The notes beneath the pieces were generated by a model. That model saw nothing but the letters and a program-made list of their open reading frames with translations. It did not search any database and was not told where the DNA came from. A program made the position numbers and the translations under genes. From JARICQ01 sp964527205 (GTDB lineage Bacteria > Bacillota > Clostridia > Tissierellales > Tissierellaceae), in assembly GCA_964527205.1 (NCBI GenBank), contig CAZGQG010000002.1, positions 1-64,000 on the forward strand: 64,000 nt of DNA. The letters run 5' to 3'. Positions 9,183 to 16,422 of this stretch are shown here, piece after piece. The stretch's first letter is position 1; each line of letters starts with the position of its first letter.

Positions 9183-9566
9183 TTAATGACCAAGTTTATC
9201 AATTACATTTTCCATTAGTGACAAATCTATAACCCTGAAATCATCTAATACTTTTTCTGTCCAATCTGGGGTTGGCTTATCTGTAATGAATTTTCTTGCT
9301 GTTAGTATGCTCTCCTCTATTATTGATAAACCGCTCTCATCTAAATTTCCTTTTTTATTTGACATGATAATACTTTTGTAAGGAGTCTCATTAGGTTTAA
9401 CACTACCTGATAGTGGATGTGTAAGTAGTTCATAGCCTTCATGAACCCTAGTTCTTACAAACTCCAACAACTCTAAATAATCCATATCCTCCTTGTACAT
9501 TACCTCTCTCTCATCCTTATACTTATCATTAACATAAGGATTGTTTGTTATAATTACCTTAGACAT
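9183..9566 (-). CDS. grdX: GrdX-family protein
   Basis: This 127-residue protein has the features of GrdX, a small protein of unknown function usually encoded in glycine/sarcosine/betaine reductase operons: an N-terminal IITNNPYV, the central LLTHPLSGSVKPNETPYKSI and a C-terminal D-rich tail. I chose ATG at 9566 because GGAGG lies 8 bases upstream. The start overlaps the end of whiA by 8 bases, so translation is probably coupled. No glycine reductase gene lies in this window, so the copy is away from its usual partners and inside a housekeeping operon. The family assignment rests on the conserved block, not on a search. Confidence 0.8.
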   Translation of the reverse strand: MSKVIITNNPYVNDKYKDEREVMYKEDMDYLELLEFVRTRVHEGYELLTHPLSGSVKPNETPYKSIIMSNKKGNLDESGLSIIEESILTARKFITDKPTPDWTEKVLDDFRVIDLSLMENVIDKLGH

Positions 9567-10515
9567 TTCTCTTTCCTCCAATTTCTTCTGCTATTTTTTC
9601 TATTTTTCTTAATCTATGATTTACTCCAGATTTACTTACTGGAGGATCTAGCATGCTTCCCAATTCCCTAAGTGTAGAGTCCTTAAATTCAAGCCTTAGT
9701 TCTGCCACTTCTCTTAAATTGTCTGGAATATTTTCCAGGCCCTTGTGCTTTTTTATAAGATTAATACTTTCTATTTGTCTCATAGAAGCATTAATTGTCT
9801 TGCTAAGATTTGCAGTTTCACAATTAACTAACCTATTTATATTGTTTCTAACATTTTTAAGAACCCTTATATCCTCCAGCTTTAAAAGTGACTGATGGGC
9901 TCCTATTATATTTAATAGATCTGCTATCTGTTCACTTTCCTTTATATATACTACATAATTATCTTTTCTAATCACTATTTTGGAATTTAAGCCAAAACTA
10001 TTTATTAGGTCCCTAAGCTCCCTACTGTGTTCTTCGTTTCCAGTAACAAATTCTAGATGATAGGTTTTCTCTGGATTTGTAATAGATCCTCCACCTAAAA
10101 AAGCCCCTCTTATATAGGATCTTTTACAGCATCTCTTCTTTACTAGTGTTTTTGGTATTTTATAATTAGGGTGAAATACATTGTTTTCCTTAGTTATAAA
10201 GCCTACATCACTAAGTAGTTTCTTAGATACATCCCTATCATTTATATAGACAAGATAATTATTGTTTTTCTTTAATTGCTTGTTTCTCCTAACCCTAACT
10301 TCTATATCTGTATCATATATTTGCTTTATCAGACTAAATATTCTTCTTGCTATAGCAGCATTTTCTGTAGTAAATTTCAAGTTAATATTTTTTAAGCCTG
10401 AAAGCTGAATTGTTCCGTTCATCCTTACCAGTGCAGCTAATTCAGTCAAAGGACAACAGTCATCTTCTGAGACTATCCTTGACAGTTCATTTTTTGTATT
10501 TGCTGAAAATGACAT
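9559..10515 (-). CDS. whiA: DNA-binding protein WhiA
   Basis: WhiA is a conserved Gram-positive regulator linked to cell division and sporulation. At 318 residues it matches the family. The N-terminal two thirds is a degenerate LAGLIDADG homing-endonuclease fold (RGAFLGGGSITNPEKTYHLEF), with no nuclease function known in the family. The C-terminal third carries the helix-turn-helix (LREVAELRLEFKDSTLREL, then PPVSKSGVNHRLRKIEKIAE). AGGAGG precedes ATG at 10515. It follows the NUDIX gene by 16 bases and overlaps grdX. In many Firmicutes whiA directly follows yvcK; here the two are separated by two genes on the opposite strand. Confidence 0.95.
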   Translation of the reverse strand: MSFSANTKNELSRIVSEDDCCPLTELAALVRMNGTIQLSGLKNINLKFTTENAAIARRIFSLIKQIYDTDIEVRVRRNKQLKKNNNYLVYINDRDVSKKLLSDVGFITKENNVFHPNYKIPKTLVKKRCCKRSYIRGAFLGGGSITNPEKTYHLEFVTGNEEHSRELRDLINSFGLNSKIVIRKDNYVVYIKESEQIADLLNIIGAHQSLLKLEDIRVLKNVRNNINRLVNCETANLSKTINASMRQIESINLIKKHKGLENIPDNLREVAELRLEFKDSTLRELGSMLDPPVSKSGVNHRLRKIEKIAEEIGGKRNV

Positions 10516-10531
10516 AGCAACACCTCCTAAT

Positions 10532-10939
10532 CTATAATTTCATCATTTTTAAAGCCTTTAATATTATCCTCTTTTCATCTTTATATCTTGCAATTTCCTT
10601 GGCCCTATCCCTATGCACAAAGCTTGCTTCTACAAAGCCCTCACTCTTTTGTGGCAAGCAATTCATACAATTGGCCTTCATAATATACCAGTGAACTGTT
10701 TTGTTCACCATCTTGTCTTTCTTTGAGTTCCTATACTTGTAATTGATCATATCTATATATTTAATTATTTCTGCCCTTACATTGCTTTCCTCTAGAACCT
10801 CTCTAAGTGCCGCCTCTCTTATAGACTCATCCTTCTCTACTCTTCCCTTAGGTAATACCCAATCACCATTAAATTTCTTTAAAAGCAGTATTGTATTACC
10901 AAATATTACAACACCTCCAGAGCTTGTTTCTTCAATCAT
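10532..10939 (-). CDS. NUDIX hydrolase
   Basis: The 135-residue protein contains a full Nudix box: GRVEKDESIREAALREVLEE (G-x5-E-x7-R-E-x2-E-E), which binds the divalent metal and hydrolyses a nucleoside diphosphate linked to another group. The specific substrate cannot be told. I chose ATG at 10939 (MIEETSSGG) because GGGAG lies 8 bases upstream; a GTG at 10948 is too close to that site. It leads the block whiA-grdX-dnaE-pfkA-pyk. Confidence 0.88.
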   Translation of the reverse strand: MIEETSSGGVVIFGNTILLLKKFNGDWVLPKGRVEKDESIREAALREVLEESNVRAEIIKYIDMINYKYRNSKKDKMVNKTVHWYIMKANCMNCLPQKSEGFVEASFVHRDRAKEIARYKDEKRIILKALKMMKL

Positions 10940-10985
10940 CAAAACCACTCCCGCTTAATAATCTGATGTTTTTACTCCTATATTA

Positions 10986-11064
10986 ATTATACTATATTTA
11001 GAGCATATATGCTAAAGTATTTGTCTTAAAAGTATTTTCAATTGTATCTAATATAGTATATAAT
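10986..11064. promoter_or_regulatory. Divergent promoter region between the NUDIX and M42 peptidase genes
   Basis: A TATAAT -10 hexamer faces the NUDIX gene (minus strand, 10991-10986) and another faces the M42 gene (plus strand, 11059-11064); the -35 elements are weak on both sides. Between them is a perfect 12-base palindrome, AGCATATATGCT (11002-11013), which could be an operator shared by both promoters. Confidence 0.4.
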
Positions 11065-11095
11065 GATATTATAACAAGTAAAAGGAGAGATACAT

Positions 11096-12121
11096 TTGGA
11101 CTATATAATTAAAAACTTAGAAGAACTACTTAATATTCCAAGCCCAACTGGAAACACTGATAGGGCTGTTGAATTTGTAGAAGACAGATTTAAAGAATTA
11201 GGAATCCAAACAAGAAGAACCAATAAAGGAGCCCTTATAGCAACTATAGTAGGGGAAAATACTGATAAGGAAGTCACTCTTTCTGGCCATGTAGATACCC
11301 TAGGTGGTATGGTTAAGGAAGTTAAATCTAATGGTAAATTGAAAATCACCCAATTAGGTGGCTATGCCTGGAATACTATTGAAGGAGAACATGTAGTTAT
11401 AGAGACTATGGAAGGCAAAAAATATACAGGAACTATAATGACTACCAAGGCTTCTTCCCATGTACATGGTTCTGAAACAAGTAGCATAGAAAGAAATGCT
11501 GAAAATATGGAAATAAGAATTGATGAAAGAGTTAATTCCAAAGAAGACACTTTAAAACTTGGAATTAATGTTGGTGATTTTGTAAGCTTTGACCCAAGAA
11601 CCCTAGTTACTGATTCAGGCTTTATTAAATCTAGGCATCTAGACGACAAGGCAGGGGTTATATCCATACTTGGCATGGCTAAGCATTTAGTGGAAAACAA
11701 TCTAAAGCCAAAATATACAACTAACTTTTTTATAACTACCTTTGAAGAAGTTGGACATGGTGCAGCTACATCTATTCCAGAAAAAACTTTTGAATTTCTT
11801 GCTATAGATATGGCAGCTCCAGGAGAAGGTCAGACCTCTGATGAGTTCTCAGTAACTATATGTGCAAAGGATAGTTCTGGACCATATGATTATGACTTTA
11901 GAAAGAGATTGATCAATCTAGCTAAGAAAGAAGATTTAAGCTACCAAGTAGACATCTATCCATTCTATGGATCTGACGCTTCAGCAGCACTTAGGGCAGG
12001 ATATGATATAAGAGCAGCTCTAATAGGACCTGGAGTAGATGCAAGCCATAGTTTTGAAAGAATCCATATAGAATCTGTTGAAAACACTATTAAACTTGGA
12101 ATTGCTTATTTAACTAAGTAA
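11096..12121 (+). CDS. M42-family metallopeptidase (glutamyl-aminopeptidase/tetrahedral aminopeptidase type)
   Basis: This cytosolic metalloaminopeptidase trims short peptides, useful to a peptide fermenter. Its dinuclear metal ligands are visible: His and Asp in LSGHVDTLGG, Asp in RHLDDKAGV, the Glu pair in FEEVGHGA, Asp in AIDMAAPG, and a His near the end (DASHSFERIH). Length (341) and the insert between the first two motifs fit the M42 family. The start is TTG at 11096 with AGGAGAG upstream. It is transcribed away from the NUDIX/whiA operon and lies with the following gene between two halves of an otherwise conserved Firmicute block. Confidence 0.93.
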   Translation: MDYIIKNLEELLNIPSPTGNTDRAVEFVEDRFKELGIQTRRTNKGALIATIVGENTDKEVTLSGHVDTLGGMVKEVKSNGKLKITQLGGYAWNTIEGEHVVIETMEGKKYTGTIMTTKASSHVHGSETSSIERNAENMEIRIDERVNSKEDTLKLGINVGDFVSFDPRTLVTDSGFIKSRHLDDKAGVISILGMAKHLVENNLKPKYTTNFFITTFEEVGHGAATSIPEKTFEFLAIDMAAPGEGQTSDEFSVTICAKDSSGPYDYDFRKRLINLAKKEDLSYQVDIYPFYGSDASAALRAGYDIRAALIGPGVDASHSFERIHIESVENTIKLGIAYLTK

Positions 12122-12164
12122 AGTTTTTTTATATGATTTTCCTAAAAATATATGAGGTGATCCT

Positions 12165-12710
12165 ATGAGTGTTAATGAAAAGTTTATAATAAATTTACAA
12201 GGAAAGTCATTTGTTACCTACGAGGGACTTCTAGATTTAGCCCATAAAAATGGCCTTAAATCTTTAGAAACCAAGATAATTCAAATCCCTAATGAGGATA
12301 ATAATATGACTGCAATTTGTATGGCTATAGCTACTACTGAAGACTCAAAATACCAGGATATTGGAGATGCTAGCCCAGCTTCTGTAAATAGGGCACTTGT
12401 CCCTCATCTTATAAGAATGGCATCTACTAGGGCTAAGGCTAGGGTTTTAAGAGATTTAACAAATGTAGGTATGACTGCAGTGGAGGAACTATCCGAAGAA
12501 AATGATTTGATGGTTGAGGAGAAGAAAGAAAGTCCTCCTAGCAAACAAATCATCCCTCCTAGACAAAGAGAAGTACCTACTCCCAGACAAATTGAAACCT
12601 TGAAAAAATTATCTGAACAATTAGATCAAGAAATAAACTATGACAATCTCAATAAAAGATCTGCAGCAAATATGATATCAAGATTAATTGAACAAACAAA
12701 AACCAGCTAA
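12165..12710 (+). CDS. Unknown protein, possible Rad52/DdrA-like single-strand annealing protein
   Basis: I do not recognise this 181-residue protein firmly. Residues 8-105 form a compact alpha/beta domain: INLQGKSFVTYEGLLDLAHKNG, then a beta strand, GDASPASVN and VPHLIRMASTRAKARVLRDL. This arrangement (a GD-x-SP turn followed by a helix with A-x(2)-RAKARA/VLRDL) is what I associate with phage and chromosomal Rad52/DdrA/ERF-type annealing proteins. A Pro-rich linker (PPSKQIIPPRQ) leads to a C-terminal helical tail (PTPRQIETLKKLSEQ ... AANMISRLIEQ) of a kind also common at the end of phage recombination proteins. GAGGTGA precedes ATG. It lies 43 bases after the M42 gene. If the reading is right it would bind single-stranded DNA; otherwise treat it as unknown. 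Confidence 0.5.
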   Translation: MSVNEKFIINLQGKSFVTYEGLLDLAHKNGLKSLETKIIQIPNEDNNMTAICMAIATTEDSKYQDIGDASPASVNRALVPHLIRMASTRAKARVLRDLTNVGMTAVEELSEENDLMVEEKKESPPSKQIIPPRQREVPTPRQIETLKKLSEQLDQEINYDNLNKRSAANMISRLIEQTKTS

Positions 12711-12725
12711 ATTTAGCTGGTTTTT
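12698..12725. terminator. Bidirectional intrinsic terminator between convergent genes
   Basis: A perfect 28-base palindrome (half site AAAAACCAGCTAAA) with A- and T-runs on the flanks can end transcripts from both sides. It contains the stop codons of both convergent genes, and each gene reads KTS-stop from its own arm. Confidence 0.88.
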
Positions 12726-13738
12726 CCTATATATTCATCTTTGGCTATGGACATGAGGACCTTGCTTAAGAGCATGTTGTCATGTATTGTGTAGCCTTTT
12801 TCTATATTTATTAGCTTTTCTCCTATAAGGTGAATACCCTGCTCCCTTAGGATTTCATGATCTCCTCTTTGTATCAAAACAGGCTTTAATCCGTCTTTTA
12901 TATATTCATTGAATACCCTTATAGGTATTTCTTCTGTGTTTCCTATAACATAATCCAAAAAACCAGGCCTGCTATGCTTGATTATAGCATCTACATGATC
13001 GGTTAAACTATATCCATCTGTTTCTCCTGGTTGAGTCATAACATTGGATATATAAACTTTTTTTGCCCCTGAATTATGTATGGTATCTATTATATTATTT
13101 ACCAACAAATTAGGCATTATACTCGTATATAAGCTTCCTGGTCCAAAGGCTATTATATCTGCCTCTTTTAAGGCTTGTACTGATTCGCTAAGTGGATAGG
13201 ACATCTTAGGATCCATATAGATATAATCTATTCTGCTACTTGATTTGATTGCATCTATTGGTATTCTAGATTCTCCTACTATGGTCTGTCCGTTTTCTAA
13301 AACTGCACATAGTTTTACATTTTCTAGGGTCATGGGAAGGACCTTGCCTGTTATTGCAAGTACATTGCTAGCCTCTCTCACTGCCTTTTCAAAGCTCCCA
13401 TAGATAGAGTCCATTGCAGCTAGGAATAAATTACCAAAATTCTGCCCCTTTAACATCCCATCTTCAAATCTAAATTCTAGTAATTTTTCCATGGTTGGCT
13501 CTGTATTAGCTAGGGCCAAGAGACAGGATCTAATGTCTCCTGGAGGTAGCATACCAAGGTCTTCTCTTAGGACTCCTGAACCTCCACCATCATCTGAAAC
13601 AGTTACTATGGCTGTAATATTTGCAGTGTAGAACTTAAGACCCCTAAGAAGTATAGATAGCCCCGTTCCACCACCAATGACAACTATTTTTGGCTCTTCT
13701 TCTAATTTTAATTTATTTTTCTTTTTATTGTCTTTCAT
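12713..13738 (-). CDS. yvcK: YvcK family protein (gluconeogenesis factor, CofD-like fold)
   Basis: YvcK binds UDP-GlcNAc and supports growth on gluconeogenic carbon sources and cell-wall synthesis. The 341-residue protein shows the family signature VVIGGGTGLSILLRGLK, then TVSDDGGGSGVLRE, PPGDIRSCLLAL, FGPGSLYTSIMPNLLV and YISNVMTQPGETDGYS. It follows rapZ by 2 bases, in the conserved rapZ-yvcK pair. The basic N-terminal tail (KKKNKLKL) is typical of Firmicute members. Confidence 0.95.
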   Translation of the reverse strand: MKDNKKKNKLKLEEEPKIVVIGGGTGLSILLRGLKFYTANITAIVTVSDDGGGSGVLREDLGMLPPGDIRSCLLALANTEPTMEKLLEFRFEDGMLKGQNFGNLFLAAMDSIYGSFEKAVREASNVLAITGKVLPMTLENVKLCAVLENGQTIVGESRIPIDAIKSSSRIDYIYMDPKMSYPLSESVQALKEADIIAFGPGSLYTSIMPNLLVNNIIDTIHNSGAKKVYISNVMTQPGETDGYSLTDHVDAIIKHSRPGFLDYVIGNTEEIPIRVFNEYIKDGLKPVLIQRGDHEILREQGIHLIGEKLINIEKGYTIHDNMLLSKVLMSIAKDEYIGKTS

Positions 13739-13740
13739 AT

Positions 13741-14601
13741 TTATACACCTATCTTGGTATCCCTATGCTCAACGGAGACCCTATGTCCATGCTCTTCTAA
13801 TATTCTTCCTATTTCATTGGATATGGCTATAGACCTATGTCTTCCACCAGTACATCCTATTCCTACAATAAGCTGGGTCTTGCCCTCTATGGTGTAGTGA
13901 GGTATTAAAAACTCCAGCATATCTACTGTTTTAGATATAAATATATTGGTTTGAGGCCATTTTAATACATAATCTTTAACAGCTTGATCTGTTCCATTAT
14001 ATTCCTTTAATTCTGGTATATAGTATGGATTTGGTATAAACCTAACATCAAATACCAGGTCTCCATCGATTAATGTGCCGTTCTTAAACCCAAAGGATAT
14101 AATAGAAATTGATATACTTCTTATCTCGTCTTCTTTTAGGATTAAATTGGATATTTCTTCTTTCAACATACCTAGGGTTAGATTAGATGTATCTATAATA
14201 TGATCTGCCCTTCTCTTTACATCTTTCATTATCTTTTCTTCTTCAGATATTCCCTCTATAATACTTCCCTCAGGATTTAAGGGATGAGGTCTTCTAAGTT
14301 CTTTAAATCTCTTTACTAGGACCTCTGGGCTAGCATCTAAGAATAATATCTTATGTTTGATTCCCATATCATATAAGCCCTGCAGGCTTTTAAATAAATG
14401 ATCAAAGAATTCTCCTGAACGTATATCTACTACTACTGCAACCTTTCTAATCTCATCCTCTGATTCCAAGCAAAGTTCTGCAAAATTAGTAAGTAAGGCT
14501 GGTGGCAAATTGTCCATACAATAATATCCCATATCCTCTAATACATTCATAGCTTGAGACTTTCCTGCTCCAGACATTCCTGTTATAACTAGAAATTCCA
14601 T
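13741..14601 (-). CDS. rapZ: RNase adapter / nucleotide-binding protein RapZ
   Basis: The N-terminal domain has a P-loop (VITGMSGAGKSQAMN, Walker A) and a Walker-B-like segment; the C-terminal domain (IGCTGGRHRSIAISNEI) is the conserved RapZ ligand-binding part. In Escherichia coli RapZ steers RNase E to glmZ RNA and senses glucosamine 6-phosphate; in Firmicutes (YvcJ) it hydrolyses nucleotides and the target is less clear. I chose ATG at 14601, with GAGGAGT upstream; it begins one base after the upstream PHP gene ends. Confidence 0.95.
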   Translation of the reverse strand: MEFLVITGMSGAGKSQAMNVLEDMGYYCMDNLPPALLTNFAELCLESEDEIRKVAVVVDIRSGEFFDHLFKSLQGLYDMGIKHKILFLDASPEVLVKRFKELRRPHPLNPEGSIIEGISEEEKIMKDVKRRADHIIDTSNLTLGMLKEEISNLILKEDEIRSISISIISFGFKNGTLIDGDLVFDVRFIPNPYYIPELKEYNGTDQAVKDYVLKWPQTNIFISKTVDMLEFLIPHYTIEGKTQLIVGIGCTGGRHRSIAISNEIGRILEEHGHRVSVEHRDTKIGV

Positions 14602-14602
14602 A

Positions 14603-15379
14603 TTAACACTCCTCAATTAGCTCAATATTTTTTATCCTATTAAGTGGTAGTTTTGCCTCTTTTGCCTTGTCTATTGCCTCTTGAATCTCTCCAATATGCT
14701 CAGGGCTGTGGGCATCACTGTTTGCTAGATATATTACATCCTCCTCTAATAGCAAGCTTATACTCTCAACTGAAAGCTCATCATGTTTTGAACTTATCTC
14801 CAAGGCTGTCTTAGTCTTAGAAGCAGCTCTTGCAAGTTCAACAATATTTACAGGAGCCTTAGAACCTGGGTGAGAAATCATATCTATTGGATAGTTTTCC
14901 AAGGCTTTTATATAGGCCTTAGTGTTAAGATCTGTCATCTTAGAGCTTCCTATCCTAAATAGTTTTGCTAGGGGATTGAATATATATAGATAAATTCCAT
15001 CTTTAATTGTATCTGGGGTCACACCATAATGATATCCCATGGTTAAAAAATCAATATCTCTTAGTAGCTCATCTTCTATATCTAGTTTCCCATCCATTCC
15101 TGTTAGATTAGCCTCTACCCCTAGGAGTATCTTTAGTCCCTTTGGTTCAAATTCTAGATTCAATCTATCTATTTCTTCTCGCATTACAGGAATATTCTTC
15201 TTTCTAATTCCATATATATAATGTCCAGGCCCATGGTCTGATATTACTAATGTACTTAGGCCCTTCTTTAATGCAGCTTCTGCATTATCTCTTATACTAC
15301 CACTAGCATGAGTTCCTACTTTTTTAAAACCACTGCTATAGGTTGTATGGGTATGATAATCTCCTAAAACCTTAATCAT
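14603..15379 (-). CDS. PHP domain metallophosphoesterase
   Basis: The 258-residue protein is a stand-alone PHP (polymerase and histidinol phosphatase) domain. Metal ligands are seen in GDYHTHTTYSSG, VISDHGPGHYIYG, LLGVEANLTG, MGYHYG, ISHPG and LANSDAHSPEHIG. The fold hydrolyses phosphoesters with two or three metal ions; the substrate is unknown. The family lies between murB and rapZ in many Clostridia, as here, with no intergenic space on either side. Confidence 0.85.
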   Translation of the reverse strand: MIKVLGDYHTHTTYSSGFKKVGTHASGSIRDNAEAALKKGLSTLVISDHGPGHYIYGIRKKNIPVMREEIDRLNLEFEPKGLKILLGVEANLTGMDGKLDIEDELLRDIDFLTMGYHYGVTPDTIKDGIYLYIFNPLAKLFRIGSSKMTDLNTKAYIKALENYPIDMISHPGSKAPVNIVELARAASKTKTALEISSKHDELSVESISLLLEEDVIYLANSDAHSPEHIGEIQEAIDKAKEAKLPLNRIKNIELIEEC

Positions 15380-16291
15380 TTAATCCTCTCCTATTAGCTT
15401 TATCTCTCTTTCAAGCTCTACACCATATTTGTCATATACTGTCTTTTTAACCACATCAATTAAGTCTAGCACATCCTTGCAGCTGGCATTGTCAATATTT
15501 ATAATAAATCCACAGTGCTTTTCAGATACCATAGCTCCCCTATATCTAATACCCCTAAGTCCTGCATCATCAATTAATTTGCCTGCATAGTATCCTTCAG
15601 GTCTTTTAAAAGTACTGCCTCCACTAGGATATTCAAGGGGCTGCTTGGAGGTCCTCCTATGGGTTAAATCATCTAGTTTTAATTTAATTTCATCATAGTT
15701 TCCATTTTCCAATTCTAGTTCTACACTGAGTACAATTAGGCCTTCATCCCAAACCCTACTATTTCTATATTTAAAATTTAATTCTTCATTACTGTATTCC
15801 CTTATATTCCCCTTCTTATCTATGGCCTTTAGCTTTAATACTACATCCTTCATTTCTCCTCCATAGGCCCCTGCATTCATAACCATGGCACCACCAATGG
15901 TACCAGGTATACCTGAGGCAAATTCAAAGTTTTTCAGGTTTTTTCCCAGGGCTCTCTTGCTAATAGTGGAAAGCAAGGCCCCTGCCTGACAGTATACTTT
16001 CTTATCCTCTATTTCAATGGAGTTAAATCCTTCTGATATCTTAACTACTACTCCTCTTATACCCCCATCTTTAACTAAAATATTGCTTCCATTGCCCATA
16101 ATCATAAAATCTATATTATTATCTCTTAGGAATTTTACTGCATCTATAATTTCTTCTTCTCTACTAGGTATTATCATTGCATCCACAGGACCACCAATTT
16201 TAAAGGTAGTATGGTTTTTCATTTCTTCATTATATAAGATCTTGCCAAAGTTTTTATCCTCTAATATATCCCTTAATTTACTTGTTTTCAA
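15380..16291 (-). CDS. murB: UDP-N-acetylenolpyruvoylglucosamine reductase (MurB)
   Basis: MurB makes UDP-N-acetylmuramate, using FAD and NADPH, in peptidoglycan precursor synthesis. Visible features are the FAD-binding MIMGNGSNILVKDGG, FASGIPGTIGGAMVMNAGAYGGEM, YRNSR, PSGGSTFKRPEG with the catalytic Ser, and the C-terminal EKHCGFIIN with Glu toward the end (VELEREIKLIGE). The length, 303, fits a type II MurB. The start is TTG at 16291, 7 bases after AAGGAGTG. It is the first gene of the murB-PHP-rapZ-yvcK operon. Confidence 0.96.
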   Translation of the reverse strand: MKTSKLRDILEDKNFGKILYNEEMKNHTTFKIGGPVDAMIIPSREEEIIDAVKFLRDNNIDFMIMGNGSNILVKDGGIRGVVVKISEGFNSIEIEDKKVYCQAGALLSTISKRALGKNLKNFEFASGIPGTIGGAMVMNAGAYGGEMKDVVLKLKAIDKKGNIREYSNEELNFKYRNSRVWDEGLIVLSVELELENGNYDEIKLKLDDLTHRRTSKQPLEYPSGGSTFKRPEGYYAGKLIDDAGLRGIRYRGAMVSEKHCGFIINIDNASCKDVLDLIDVVKKTVYDKYGVELEREIKLIGED

Positions 16292-16321
16292 ATATAAACA
16301 CTCCTTAAACGTTATTCTTAT

Positions 16322-16330
16322 ATTATAGCA
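16322..16330 (-). promoter_or_regulatory. Extended -10 promoter for the murB operon
   Basis: On the minus strand the site reads TGC-TATAAT, an extended -10 element with a perfect hexamer about 30 bases before the murB start. No good -35 element was seen. Confidence 0.55.
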
Positions 16331-16380
16331 AATTTGAATTGTTTATACTAATTTTTTTGGCTTTTAGCTTTTGTGTATAA

Positions 16381-16413
16381 AAAAAAGGTTACCTAGTCTT
16401 AGGTAACCTTTTT
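16381..16413 (-). terminator. Intrinsic terminator of nifJ
   Basis: Arms AAGGTTACCTA and TAGGTAACCTT with a 4-base loop, followed on the minus strand by at least six T. The stem is near-symmetrical with A- and T-runs on both sides. Confidence 0.88.
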
Positions 16414-16422
16414 AAGCTTGTA

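Noticed and set aside
9559..10515. WhiA as a homing endonuclease
   Set aside because: The LAGLIDADG-like fold is a normal, inactive part of WhiA, and the C-terminal helix-turn-helix is present.
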